Part shown: in pieces, positions 11,491 through 22,999 of the stretch | Layout of the letters: each line of letters opens with the position of its first letter | Position numbering within the stretch: the stretch's first letter is position 1 | Origin: Paragonimus westermani | Taxonomy: Eukaryota > Platyhelminthes > Trematoda > Plagiorchiida > Troglotrematidae | Reading direction: 5' to 3' | Assembly: GCA_008508345.1 (NCBI GenBank) | Contig: QNGE01001216.1 | Location: 38,353 to 102,352, forward strand | DNA: 64,000 bases | Position numbers and translations under genes: made by a program | The notes under the pieces: model-generated | Database searches by the model: none | What the model was told of the DNA's origin: nothing | Seen by the model: only the letters and a program-made list of their open reading frames with translations

Positions 11491-13162
11491 ACACTAGACA
11501 GTACCGCATTACCCACAATCAAGTGTTGGTGTGCATTGGCATGTGATAATCCGTTCGTGCTTTTTGTGATGTAAGTGGCACAGTAGTGAAAATAAGACCG
11601 AAGTTAAAATCTCCTCCCGTAATGGGGATGTACACGATGAACGAATTCTTGCATGAACAGCATTCAAGTATAGTGCTTCTTTTCAAAAGGTGCTTGCTTC
11701 GAGATTACGGGAGCTGCAAGAATTTGTGAGTAATGCTTAGGTTAACTCGCCCAAGGTCATAATTAAGCTCATGCTGACGTTTCGTTGTGCAATTATTGAT
11801 GAAAAATCCAGCCTGTTGTAAGAATCAACCGGCATTCCAAGTTGAGAAGCAACCTAGTTCATCTGGAAGTCTGGGTGAATTTTCAACATATTCAGTTGAC
11901 AAACGGTGCATGTGGGATAAGAATACGTGTATATGGTGCGAATGTTAAAATACCATGGAACTAACTAGAGGACAGATCGTACAACGGGGACAAGTTTTTA
12001 CTAAAACAACCGAAATTGGGCAGAGAATTAGACGAGGCGGAGTAAACCATAAAGGAGCTATCTCACTGGTGTCCAGCAGTTTATTCTGCCGTTCGTGGAT
12101 ACACCCACACCGATTGTTGAGAACATGATTTAAAATTGTTTGCGCGTTCGATTTTCTTTCCTTTACTGTTCTCTCTTTTGATCAGTCTATCGTTTATTTT
12201 GTAGGGTAATCTGCACACGCATAAAAAAATTTTAAAGCCGGTTATCAAAAGCAGAGCACTATCCGATAGGTTATTGGTAGAATTTCGAGGGTTTAGATTA
12301 TTTCAAATGGAACACCATCCACATTTCATCACGGTCTTCGCATTGATATAAGCCGTTCGGCTGACGCAATTCGCAAGGAAGCACTAGACTGAAATTTCGT
12401 TCTTATTCGAGCTCGTCAGTGATGCATATCTTCGTTCGAGCCAAAACTGGCAATCCTGTTTGTGGGACGTGCGTGTTCATCACACCCTCTCACCCATCCC
12501 ACGACAGGCATGGCGGACCAGTCATATCAAAACGCTCAACCATTGCCCCGTAGTCAGCGCGTACTCAGTGGGTGCTGCAACCACAATCAGTCAGTGATCA
12601 AGTGAAAAGGTTCTGTGTGGAGTTTTAAAATACCATCTGCGAAATCAACCACTCTGCAAGTGACCAGTCATGGCTCATGCATTGACACAGAAAATGCTTT
12701 TCTGTAGTGAAATCTTTTGGAGGGAAATCAATGAATACCGTGTTTCCCACATTACAGTGTTAAGCCTTCAAGGGACTGGTGAATAGTAGAAATGATGGAC
12801 TCGTCTTTCCTACGTTCCGAATGATTGGATTTTGATTGAAAAGTAGCCTCTCTATTCATAAATCGCACAAAATGGAGATTGTACTATTAAACCTGGGATG
12901 TGGATGTAGCCATCCGGCGTGTTTTGAGAAGTCGAAGTTACTGCCGAATGAATCGACAGGTTGTATCATCCTCATTTTCAAATGTATTTGTTATGATGGG
13001 CAATTCAAAACCACAGATTTCATATCTGGATTCAGAATTGGAACACAATGCTTCACATTGTAATCATTTGCCAGTGATACTTGGGAGTTAAATAGCCGAT
13101 CAGGTTACGTGGATTGTTTTTCACAGGCGATTGATCTTCCATACTCTTACCAAGGTTGCTTG

Positions 13163-13667
13163 TGTACGATCTTCCGCGAAGACGTTGAGCAACGCGTAGC
13201 AATAAACCAATGATCCCAAATATTCAAAACAAGATTGGATCGCAATGCCACGGTACTGTTGAACGAATTATCAAAGTGAATATTCAGACAACCTCAACAG
13301 TTTCGATCGACAGATCGTTTTCAGGGAATGGGTTACAATTTGTTGTTGAACGGGCTAAATATGAACCATAATCACATACTAAAGGCATTCATACCCTAAA
13401 GCGCTCTTCCGAGCAGTCAACAGGTTCAAATCAATGAGGATGAGCCGAGCTCCAAAAAAGGGGGTGCACGCACCACTCAAATAAAGTACAATGACCGACA
13501 ATTGGCTATTCGCACAACCATCAAATTGACGTGACAAAACCAAATCGTCTAGGTCAAGGTCCAATTAACGTCCAGAAACGGGGGAGGTTGAATGCAGAGG
13601 GATGAATATTTAGGGGAATTGGGTTGGGTCCGATTTTCACATGATTGTAGTTCAAAAACTCGATACA
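13163..13667 (-). repeat. Solo LTR, BEL/Pao-linked family, copy 1
   Basis: A 505-base repeat that begins TGTACG and ends GATACA (TG..CA termini), flanked by a perfect 5-base direct repeat, GCTTG, at 13158-13162 and 13668-13672. It is nearly identical to 19028-19530 and 37245-37746. The 19 kb copy abuts a minus-strand BEL/Pao gag, which fixes the family and orientation. No internal retroelement sequence is attached here, so this is a solo LTR left by recombination between the two LTRs of a full insertion. All open frames inside it are shadows. Confidence 0.85.
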
Positions 13668-14621
13668 GCTTGTAATTAACGTATACAAGATATTTGTACA
13701 CTAGTTTCTTGTACATTGGGTAAGTTTGTTCTCCGTGTCGTCCGTTTAACATTTGGGGATCGCCGATGTGAGCGTTCGGACAGCGAGGATTTTGTTCCGA
13801 TCAGTCGATTTGCACCGTAGTTCTGCTGAGATAGCGGTAGTTTGCTGGCCCCTACTCAGATATACTAGCAGATAAACCCGCTGATATGGCTGCAGTAATG
13901 TTTGGATATTTTCGTTTGACGTCAAACGTAGGTGGTTAGTGAACCCCTCATTGAGAATTTATTTTTAATAGCGTCTTTCGTGTGTGTTATCTGAACGATT
14001 CTGTGATTGTAAAGTTTCCTTGTCGATTATTGTTGACCCATTCAGTTGAGCCATTTGACTGTTCCCTTACAGTTTTAAAGCTATCTGTGTGAGCAAATAG
14101 ACAAATGTGATCATACGCGGTTACATTTGTATAATTGTTTGGTAACCTGGTTCCAACACATGGACAATCAGATTGTAATTTTAAATCACCATACTCGAGC
14201 TCAATATGTACATAGGTTGTGTATTTTGACGATCCTGTCCTAGTTACACACGAAAGCAGGCTACTGATATCTCATCAACATCCATGCTCACTTACCGGAC
14301 ATTGATACGGTCCTTTCAACCTCATTTTCACACCGAATCCATCAACAAAATGACTTTTCGCAAAAGCATTCACTGCCTCTCTTTTACACCACAACTTTTG
14401 TGGCAGGTCGATACACAGCATATAGTCCCATCCGATAGGATTGGGCTAACGGCCATTTTGCAGTGATGAACAGCGGTTGATCACAGTGTACCTTATCTCT
14501 CTGTCTATTACTTCATTTCTTCTTCTGTATATGCACCTGCATATTTTATAATCTACCACAGTTGTCTGCACCCAATTATTTACTTTTCACAGTCCTCTTT
14601 TCTTACGTTTTCATATCACAG

Positions 14622-14729
14622 AATCATTCTCCAATTGGCTGTGGAATGCAATGGTGTGGTTGTTTCCAACGATCAGTTTCGCAACTACCGAGAAGAGAAT
14701 GAACAGTTTAAAGACCTAATCGATCACCG
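14622..14729 (+). CDS. N4BP1/KHNYN-like protein, exon 5 (C-terminal part of NYN domain)
   Basis: After a pyrimidine-rich tract ending ATCACAG, one base completes an Arg codon from exon 4 and the frame reads IILQLAVECNGVVVSNDQF, then NYREENEQF and LIDHR, before a GTAAGC donor at 14730. This is the conserved NYN segment in which the helix before SND and the Asn-Asp pair contribute to the acidic active site (compare I..LA....G.IVSND in N4BP1). 108 bases, phase 2 in and out. In vertebrate members the next residues form an FTFV..D.F..P.DPLGR segment, which I do not find clearly here. Confidence 0.85.
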
Positions 14730-15209
14730 GTAAGCTCGCGTTATCCTAAGTGTATTTTGCGAAACATTTGATCTTTGGTGCTGTTGAAACCTCAACACCT
14801 GGTAGCAATCCACCAATGCACTCTGACCGTACTAAGTGGTCTTGACACGTAACCCGGTACATCGCACGACAACGCGATTTGTAGTGTGTAGGATGATAAC
14901 TCAAATTTCACTTCTTTTCTCTCCAATGCCTGTTCCAATTTACCGAACATATACATTCCAATTGGTCTGGTAAAATGTTTAAAACCTTTGCACGTTATGC
15001 TATCCAGTGAACTTCTTGACGAATGTATTTTCATACAAATTTTTAAGCAGACATTGCACTCATCGGAAGCAAGTGGGTGTTAAGGTTCGTTTTTTTACAT
15101 AGCTGTCTCACTAAACTACAGTGCAATAATTGTTCACGAAAGTAGCTGCTATGTTGTTTCTTTAAACATTCTCTCGGACTTCACCTACTTATACTATTGT
15201 TGTTCTCAG

Positions 15210-15285
15210 TTGTTTACTGTCTAGTCTTACTATGGGCACAGTACCACACACATCTGCATTATGTGCATCATCTGGCAGCAATCCA
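15210..15285 (+). CDS. N4BP1/KHNYN-like protein, probable exon 6
   Basis: A 76-base segment between a good acceptor (TTGTTGTTCTCAG, ending 15209) and a GTAAGT donor (15286). Its phase-2 start fits exon 5, giving DHR followed by CLLSSLTMG; the Arg-x-Leu-Leu start resembles R.LL in the family. It ends in phase 0, fitting the terminal exon at 28175. The rest is Ser/Ala-rich and does not show the DPLGR motif. The call rests on splice sites and phase rather than homology. Confidence 0.45.
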
Positions 15286-15647
15286 GTAAGTGAAATTTCT
15301 ACATTTACCAGTATTCATGGACTTGATTTGTAGTGCGTTGGAGTTGTCCGTAATTTTCCAGTAAATTTTCGCACATGAGTTGTGAAGTACATATTAGACA
15401 GGCAAAATCTGCTGTCGGATATACCTTGTGTATCGCCATCATACACCGTTATCGGGTATGAAATTGATGGAAAACTCAACCGTCGGCTTCCGCTTTTCCT
15501 TTCGATAAAGCAGATAGGTCAATTTATTTCACAACTTATCTTCATAGGATGTTTATTCTCCACCGACATTGAGTTTGTCGGATGGGCTACCCAAGCATTT
15601 TTTGCAAGCCCTCCAAAAGAGTTCCCTTGTTTGTTCACGATATAGTA

Positions 15648-15838
15648 ATGCGGTTGATAGAAATCGAATTCTCCTCTTCGTCATGAAGAGAACGGGAAAC
15701 TCCAATCTCGAGAATAACGCGACTGTCTCCGTTAGTTGATCCCAAGACAAACCGAAAGTCGACTGCAAAAAGCAACTTTGCTCCCCTCAAAAAGGTGCGA
15801 ATCGAGAAAATTATAGGGTATTTATATACTGCATGATG
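15648..15838 (-). mobile_element. Inverted second copy of the 7.39-7.56 kb retroelement leader
   Basis: Reverse complement of bases near 7365-7560, with a few percent divergence; translations of the two copies share the segment STFG.SWDQLTETV. It sits immediately next to the 3' (low-coordinate) end of the minus-strand BEL/Pao remnant, so it may mark the boundary of a nested or recombined element. Confidence 0.6.
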
Positions 15839-15839
15839 A

Positions 15840-16140
15840 CCTACAAACGTTCTGGAATCAAACGATTTNCATTAGCCAGCATCAGCCGTCCACCCACTCG
15901 CATTATCCCATTCACCAAAGTAGGGTTCAGTTTGCGAAGTGGGCTTTCATTTGACAACTGCGCTGTTTGTCCAGACTCATGCGACTTCATCGAGATGGAC
16001 AGTTCGCCCGGAGAGGGTCGGCGCGCTCTGAAGGAGGGATGGTATCCAACACTTCTCTGCTGTTTGAGACCTACTTTCTCAGCCGAAAACCTTCTTTATG
16101 AAGCAGACCACAAATTTGCATAACGCTTGGCGACCTTAAC
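15840..16140 (-). pseudogene. BEL/Pao pol fragment downstream of RT (integrase-proximal)
   Basis: On the minus strand near 15960-15875 the frame reads LRKLNPTLVNGIMRVGGRL, the L..L.P.L..G..RVGGRL block that precedes the integrase zinc-binding region in BEL/Pao polyproteins. It follows only about 200 bases after the YVDD part of the RT, so the rest of RT and RNase H have been deleted. An N lies at 15869. The remaining integrase and 3' LTR are absent. Confidence 0.65.
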
Positions 16141-16860
16141 GTCCATCCGTGACACGAGGCAATCATCAACGTAGAAGTTATCCATCACTGCCCTCTTCGT
16201 CATGTCGTCTAACAGGTGCCCATAATCGTCGGCTGTTTATCATAGGGCGAAATTAGCATAGAAAGGAGAGGACTTAGCTCCGAACGGATGCGCGCTCATC
16301 TGATACTCCGTAGTGTGCACGTCCAGGTTATCATCCGCCCACCAAAGGAAGCGGAACGCTCCCCGATGCTTCTCATGTATTCTTACTTGCAAGAACATTT
16401 CCTCAATGTCTGCTGCAACGGCAATAGNCCAAAGGGAGCGGAACGCTCCCCGATCCTTCTCAGGTATTCTTACTTACAAGAACAATTCCTCAACGTCTGC
16501 TGCAACGGCAATAGGTTCTGCTCGGAACCTGAGTAGCACACCTGCCAGCTTAGCGGTCACATCCGGCCCCTGATAGAGTCTATCGTTCAGCGAGTAACCC
16601 TAAAACTTCGCCGCACAATCAAAAACAACTCGTAATTTGCCCGGTTTTTCAGGATTCACCACGGAGTGATGTGGTAGATACCACCTCCTGGGGTAAATTG
16701 GCTCAGGCTGGCATTTAGGAACTTCTTCTACGTAACCTTTGTCAGTTTGACTGCTAATGACTGAGCTGTACTGTAGCCGCAATTTTGCGTCCTGCAGAAA
16801 TCTTTTGCGCAGACAGGACAATCTTTTCGACGCCAAAGCGTAATTATTGCCCCAACCTAT
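16141..16860 (-). pseudogene. BEL/Pao reverse transcriptase (truncated, with nonsense codons)
   Basis: Minus-strand reading gives RRWYLPHHSVVNPEKPGKLR, VVFDCAAKF, then a stop where an Arg or Lys is expected, then [13 protein letters not shown] and [10 protein letters not shown]. Further on are AHPFGAKSSPFYANF and the polymerase box NFYVDDCL near 16165-16190. These are signature segments of BEL/Pao RT (Pfam families of the Peptidase_A17/RVT type). The catalytic YVDD is intact, but the stop, an N and a tandem duplication of 86 bases inside the domain make it non-functional. Confidence 0.85.
16342..16514. repeat. Tandem 86-base duplication around an N (16428)
   Basis: Bases 16342-16427 and 16429-16514 are two direct copies of one segment of the BEL/Pao RT, separated by a single N. 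They differ at several positions, so they may be two different genomic copies of the element joined by the assembler rather than a real duplication. Confidence 0.8.
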
Positions 16861-17151
16861 CGTCTCACTTCAACATGGGTGAGGCACTTCATAGTGCCCA
16901 TGGACTAGCTTCACTGAATCACGCACGATTGACAGAGCTGTGAGATCATCGCGTGAAAGAGACGGTCCTAATATCACGGTATCACTGAACTCCATATCGT
17001 ACAACCTGATGACCACATCTGCCAGAATAGTTCCATCATGACAGACGCAATTAACTGAGACAACTTCACTCGGCTTTCTCTGGAGAGGGCCACTAAGAAC
17101 CCAGCCAAGTAACGATCTGACTGCGTAGGGTTGCCCGCGCTTTTCGAGTTT

Positions 17152-18216
17152 CTAATCCATAACCCAGTGAGCTTCAGGCACGTCACATCCGGTAAGGATG
17201 GTCACATTAGTGTCGTGAATCTCGTCGAATGGAAGATCTTCCAGGTGTGACCATCTTTGGGCTTCCTCTTTTATCGACGCGACAGGTCGTATGGATAGAT
17301 CGACCACTGAATAAACATTATTGATGTCAACTGTCTCTTGTTCGTCTAAGGAAACAATCCTCAGGCGAACATTCTTGCAACGGGTGGTGGTTAACCCATT
17401 CACCGTTGTGACGGACAAGGTGGACTGAGTACTAGCGACACTGATACGCTCGAGTAGATCCTCTTCCACTAGAGTAGTGTCGGAGCCGGGAGCTAAGAAC
17501 GCATACGTTGAGATTGGACTGTGTATCGAGTCGACTTTCACTTGTACTATGCCCAGCCTTGTATGCTTTTCAAATGTGCTAGCCATATTACAAGTAACTT
17601 GATGTCCACTACCTGTCTCGGCCACGGGCTCTGTGTGCGTGTGGTGCAGCAGGTTATGGTGACGCCCGCCGCAGCCGACAGCATCACAACGCGCCTTGAC
17701 CCTGCAGTCTGAGGCTCGGTGGTGTGATTCAAGGCAAACGAAGCAACATCCAAGCCGTCGTAAGCCATCCCATCTCATGGGTACACTCATGGCTAAGAAG
17801 GAATCACACACCTCGATGGTGTGCTTCTGAGAACACAACACGCAACTGACTTGAGGGTCGTTGGCCCGGTCTCGGCTAACGAGAAGGCTGGCTGACTCGA
17901 GGGGACCTCTTTTAGTATCTTGCCGGTTGCTCCCAGACGGATGCGCTGTCCTCGATTCCTTCCGTTCACTTTCAATGACTACCTGACCATGCCTGCTGCG
18001 TGCAATTCTCGCACAACGCGAGATAAACTCGGTCAGTTCATCAAAGGACGGCTGTTGTGCCATACCAAAGATGTGGTCCGCAGTTTCCGCCCACTTATGT
18101 TGTAGGTGAACTGGTAGGGCTCTCACAGTACTCTCCAGTGTTGTCACCGAGTTGAGATCGGCCATAGAGTTCATTTGACCCAATGCAATAGAACAGTTCT
18201 GCATTTGTATGGACAA
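17152..18216 (-). pseudogene. BEL/Pao Gag C-terminus, zinc knuckles and protease
   Basis: A 354-codon open frame. Residues about 125-195 contain paired Cys/His knuckles of the BEL/Pao Gag type (CVLCSQKH...C, then CCFVCLESHHRASDC, and a Cys-Gly-Gly-x-His-His-x-Leu-Leu-His end). Residues about 230-300 form the aspartic-protease region, where the usual Asp of the ALLD.GS-type motif is Ala (AFLAPGSDTTL), so the protease is probably dead. The C-terminal segment (VTILTGCDVPEAHWV) resembles the protease-RT linker of this group. Upstream, the same frame continues after a stop into the rest of Gag. The element points to lower coordinates and lies in an intron of the N4BP1-like gene. Confidence 0.85.
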
Positions 18217-18991
18217 CTGCGATTAAGCTTCGACGCTGTTGCCTACATATCCGACGTTGGGTAGCAGACCATCTATCGTAGATCTAGCGACAAAATATGG
18301 CTGTCCGTAGAGTTCCTTCAGCAACTGTCGTGCTCTGCGATAGCCAGCGCTAGGTTCTAGCATGCCACACTCATCTATCGACTCCCTAGCTCAACCCTTG
18401 CAGTGATACATAAGATAAAGGAGTCTCTGGCCATCATTCGGCACTTTAGATTCGACCTAGCTCTCGTACTGACAGAAATTTTCAATAGGTCATCGGGTTG
18501 CCATCAAAAACCCAAGTTTAATCTTTGGCAGCGCCAAGGTCGCAGACAGTGGAGCTAGCGCGGAGCCAACCTCTGCACAAGACGAGGTAGATACTGGTTC
18601 TGCGGTGCGGACTGTCACCGAATTCACCCGCACCCCACAGTCATCAAAAAAACCTGTGAATGTGAGCATTCCGCTCACTTCCACTATCATTGTTTTTTGT
18701 CTCCACATGCTCATCACAGATATCCTCATCTTCGTCAGCTAGCATAGCGTTTAGCCTAGCCTCCTCTACTTCTGACTAAACTCGCAATAAAACCATCTGT
18801 AATTCAACTTCTGCCTTGAGTTGCCTTTCTTTCAGTTCAGCCCGTAACAACGCAGATCTGGCCTGAACATGGCTATTACAACTAACATGGGAACTAGGGC
18901 ATGAGATAGAATCAATAACACCTTTGGCTTGCTCGACTGAATTCAATTGACCATCCAGAATAGGTTGTTTCTTGAAATTGTCAGACATCAC
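18217..18991 (-). pseudogene. BEL/Pao Gag N-terminal region, degraded
   Basis: The same minus-strand frame as the long Gag/protease ORF carries LLYLMYHCKG, a stop, then ARESIDECGMLEPSAGY and LLKELYGQPYFVA, the C.G.A...I..C..L.P..GY..A...L...YG.P signature of BEL/Pao Gag (DUF1759-like). At least two nonsense codons interrupt it. A Met at 18991 (MMSDNFKK) lies only about 37 bases from the 5' LTR and could be the original start. Segments between 18490 and 18776 are frameshifted. Confidence 0.75.
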
Positions 18992-19027
18992 CAGGGGTTA
19001 AGCAGACTGGGGATCAATGTTGGGTAC

Positions 19028-19530
19028 TGTACGATCTTCCACGAAGACGTTGAGCAACGCGTAGCAATAAACCAATGATCCCAAATATTCAAAACAAGAT
19101 TGGATCGCAATGCCACGGTACTATTGAACAAATTATCAAAGTGAATATTCAGACAACCTCAACAGTTTCGATCGACAGATCGTTTTCAGGGAATGGGTTA
19201 CAATTTGTTGCTGAACGGGCTAAATATGAACCATAATCACATAATAAGGCATTCATACCCAAAAGAGCTCTTCCGAGCAGTCAACAGGTTCAAATCAATG
19301 AGGATGAGCCGAGCTCCAAAAAGGGGGTGCACGCACCACTCAAATAAAGTACAATGACCGACAACTGGCTATTCGCACAACCATCAAATTGACGTGACAA
19401 AACAAAATCGTCTAGGTCAAGGTCCAATTAACGTCCAGAAACGGGGGAGGTTGAATGCAGAGGGATGAATATTTAGGGGAATTGGGTTGGGTCGGATTTT
19501 CACATGATTGTAGTTCAAAAACTCGATACA
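19028..19530 (-). repeat. 5' LTR of the BEL/Pao element (LTR family copy 2)
   Basis: 503 bases, TGTACG..GATACA on the + strand, nearly identical to copies 1 and 3. Because the BEL/Pao gag-pol starts at about 18991 and reads leftward, this is its 5' LTR, and the short stretch 18992-19027 should hold the primer-binding site. Its outer flank (AGTTG) has no partner, since the 3' LTR is lost. Confidence 0.8.
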
Positions 19531-20900
19531 AGTTGTAGAGTGATAAGCCTTTAGCCTCATTACAGCGTGTATAGGTCGTAGTTCCCCACATATTCCCGAG
19601 TGTGGCGGCCGGGGCGTTGACAATAAACAAATTTGACTCGATGGATTTAAAAATGTCAGACAGGATCATCGGGATTCAGCCTAAATAATTTCCTTATTCA
19701 GCTAAGTTCAGTTCATTTTTCCGAACGAAACGGCTTCACCGGTTTCACTGGTTTTTGAGGAGCTGGAGGCATGGCACTCGCACAATACCCTCGTTTCCCG
19801 GTATTCTTGTGTAAATCTCTTGCACAGAATGCGTTGTCTCACAACTGATTCGATTGCAGTTTGGTACGCAATCGTTGCGTAGTTATTTTAGGCCCTGGAT
19901 GCAATAGCGTTTCCATTTTCTTCAGGCATGTACCCACGACTCTGTGTACGGCTGCTGCAGAAGGCCCGATAAGAACTTAACAACACTTCCTTCGGCCGTG
20001 CGAGTAATTACACACAGCGAATGTTTGCTCTCCTCTCGAAGACCTGCCTATCATCCTGTTTATCACCTCATCACTTTCAATCTAGTATTCATAAGAATAT
20101 ATATTATACGGATTTACAGAAGTCCTTCTGCATTTTAAGATGCATCTTTCCACATATATGGGTTGCTGAGCGAGCGGACATCTGTGCATCCTCGAATTTG
20201 CCTTCATAGTATGTTTCACTGAGTTAAGTGAGAATACTATTCTGATAGACAAATTAAGATGTGTCGTATTTTACATATTATTTGGGAATTTTTTACCATT
20301 TCAAGTAAACTCGATATAACTTCCATTCTACTGAATTTTCACAAATGTTTGTACGAAAGGAGACCGACCGTCGCGGAATGGACTGGAACCAACCGTGCGG
20401 TAATATTCTGTATTCTCAGCTAAAATTAGCCAATTATCCTACTTCCAAACATCGTCGAAAATATGCGGCTTGTTTTCTAACGCTGTCACCTTCTTGCATT
20501 TTGACGCCTTTTGAGAATACTTCTGGATGGTTCTTCAGGAGCTGCTTTTAAAATCGTCAGTAGACGACTGTCGAACTTATACCCGCACATCTACTAGCAA
20601 TTATTGACCGTCTGCTCTGATCACATGAACTGCTGATAAAGTGAGAGTTTCCGAGCTGTTGCGAGCGTTGAAACATGAAGCAGCAAACACCTAGAGAGTG
20701 TCCACTGTTTTGTGCGAAATAACAGTGGCGTACATTTCTTAACGCACGTGTGAGAAGCGCGCAGTAGAGTGGCAGAATGAAAGACTGTATGCAGGAAGAA
20801 AGAAGAGATTAGGGACGAAGTAGGATAGGAGGTGATATCAGTGAAGGCACACGGGGGCACGTGCGTTCCAGCGGAAATGCCCCCCTTGTGATGATGCAGT
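19531..20900. other. Intronic stretch without recognised genes
   Basis: Continuation of the 12.9 kb last intron of the N4BP1-like gene. Open frames up to 85 codons on both strands show no family motif; those overlapping 19417-19530 are LTR shadows. Confidence 0.5.
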
Positions 20901-20939
20901 CATCTAGATGTTTCTTGAAATCGTCTGTTGAAGGTGCTA

Positions 20940-22260
20940 GGATAGCTGTCTTCGAGCGCACACCTTATGTCGAACAAACTCGGACAATAAAACTACATCA
21001 CTGAAGTAATTGGTTGTTGTGTGATACAAAAACCTTGTACTCATGACCTCCTGAGAATCACCCCATCGGCGGATGTGAGAAAATTTTTGTTGAGGTGAGT
21101 CGTGGAGCGTAGGATCCCCTATATTGGCATAACGTTCCCTCCAAAACACCTGTTGGATGTGAGAAACAATTCCGGGTTCGACAGATGGTTCTCATGCGAC
21201 GTAGAAAATAAACCATCAACTGTCCTAGTTGTCCGCCTCTGGATAGTCTCTAGGGCAGTCACGTCTTCCTTCCAGTACGGCGCGTATGCTCGAAGGTTGA
21301 CCTACGCCAGTGGCCTTACCAGTGTATTATGGATGCGTGATAGGGCGATGACTGGGAAGCTAGTGCCGACTCTACTGAGCAGCGACACGGTGTACTGGCT
21401 TCCTCCTCAAGAAACATACTGTTATTACTAGGGGAGAGGTCTGATACAGCAACTGTGCCAGGGTTGCGTTCCTGGTTGCAGTGGATGCAGTAACTGCATC
21501 CATTCGGTATTTTCTAATATTGTGATTAAGATCGCGCATAGTTCTGACTTGGACGCGTTGAAACTATGCCGGTTTCTTCACGCGCCACAGATGCACAGCA
21601 TCCTTTGGAAGAATTCCGTATTGACATTGATTTGCAAAACGGATCGAAGCTTTGTGCCATCGGCTCACATCGCAACAGGGGAGTTGCTTACACTTTCGAT
21701 GATTGCTGATGCAGTCTAGAAATAATGAAGTACCTAGTGTAGAGCCTCAAGGCATACCAGCTCCATAGCTGACTGGCCTAGATAGCTCACCTGCGAATAT
21801 CTCTGTGTACCTCAGACAGGATAGGTAATGCTTCAGCCACTAACAAACCAAATTCAACAGCCCCAGATTAATCAGTTTTTCCAGCAATGCGCCGTGAATG
21901 ACGTTGACGGACGCCTTCGCGAAATCTAAGACCACAGTATTAACTGAAAGACGTCCTTTGGCAAACTTTGTCTACTGGCCTGCGGCAACTAGTAGGTTGG
22001 GCGTACATGAGTGACCGCTTCTGGAGCCGTGCCGCCCCGTACCAACAGTGAGTGAGCATTTAGATGCCCCCTGAGAAATCGTTTACTATGCTCTTCACAT
22101 ACATGTGATTCTTTATCCGGCATTGCATGGGCGTCAGCTTTCCTGGAGCGCAAAGTTAGAAACATTGATTTGGCACCGCCTTCTTTAGATATGGCGTCAA
22201 TGTAGAAGCAACAGACTGGGAAAATAGGACATTATCATCTACCTGCTGCTTCTATCAGCC
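20940..22260 (-). mobile_element. CR1-like LINE relic (RT and C-terminal region)
   Basis: Minus-strand reading from about 22.1 kb gives TVVLDFAKASVNVIHGALL, matching the FLDF.KAFD..PH..LL block of CR1/jockey-group RT. Then follow LKHYLSCL, SRPVSYGAGMP, a stop, and GSTLG (the SGVPQGSVLGP block), and ADGTKLR where YADDTKL is expected, so the second catalytic Asp is Gly. Further down, YAPYWKEDVTALETIQR is the C-terminal AW.P....D...LE..QR motif of this group. Several stops and frameshifts make it a dead copy. The 5' half (endonuclease) is missing. Confidence 0.75.
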
Positions 22261-22667
22261 ACGTTGACTTCTAGTAAGCTTTCAAAATGAATCATGGGAA
22301 AAGCATTGGCGACAACTGGTTAAAAGCTATTATAAGGGATTATAACCCAGAATTATAAGTAGAGAACATCAATTAAGGAATAGGCTAGGGAAGGTAAACG
22401 GGAGAACTGAACTTTCTCTATTCCGGTGTACGAATCAATTAATTGTATTTGATTTAGCAAGTTGCACCTCCTCCATCATAACAGTAGCTATCAGACAATC
22501 GTGTTGACCACAACCAAATCTCCTTCCGTAAATCGGTCTCCCATATAAGCAAGTAGTTAGATCCTGCGTGTGCAGGGTTCGAAAAGCGCCAGGGACAGTC
22601 GCTCGTTCAACCCCGCAATGATCATCGCCAATTTGTTTGTTCAGTATTCCACCAATTAACAATCAGT

Positions 22668-22982
22668 TTATGACTTTGCATGTGCTAATACGATAAGCCA
22701 ATGGTAGACGACGATTCCTTTAATAAATTCGGCGTCCGAACTCATGAATAACAACTGCTTACTGCTACCAAAGTCCCTTTTTCCGAGTATCACAGCAACA
22801 TACCACCCAACAGTCTTTGAAATCACAGCCTGTTCACTATAATTTTGCGATGTCTTTCCTCGTGGGAAGGTGTGCACCTCCTGGGTGACAATGTGGCCCA
22901 CCATTACGGTCTCATCATTTTCAAGCAGAAGAGACCAGGTCGCAGTGTCATTCTCGAGTTTATGTATAGGAGCCTGGATCAC
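22668..22982 (-). other. Unassigned minus-strand open frame
   Basis: A 104-codon open frame with a coding-like, low-bias composition (segments ATWSLLLENDETVMV and GHIVTQEVHTF). A possible acceptor (ATCCTCACTCAG) lies upstream at about 22983-22990. Nearby 22.9-23.57 kb also holds several short + strand frames. No domain is recognised; it could be a captured exon or old transposon sequence. Confidence 0.2.
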
Positions 22983-22999
22983 GCTGAGTGAGGATTTTC

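Noticed and set aside
22435..22662. Minus-strand frame with B-box-like GTTCAACCCC / GGTTCGAA sequences
   Set aside because: The boxes are not paired with an A box at proper spacing, and the frame has no motif.
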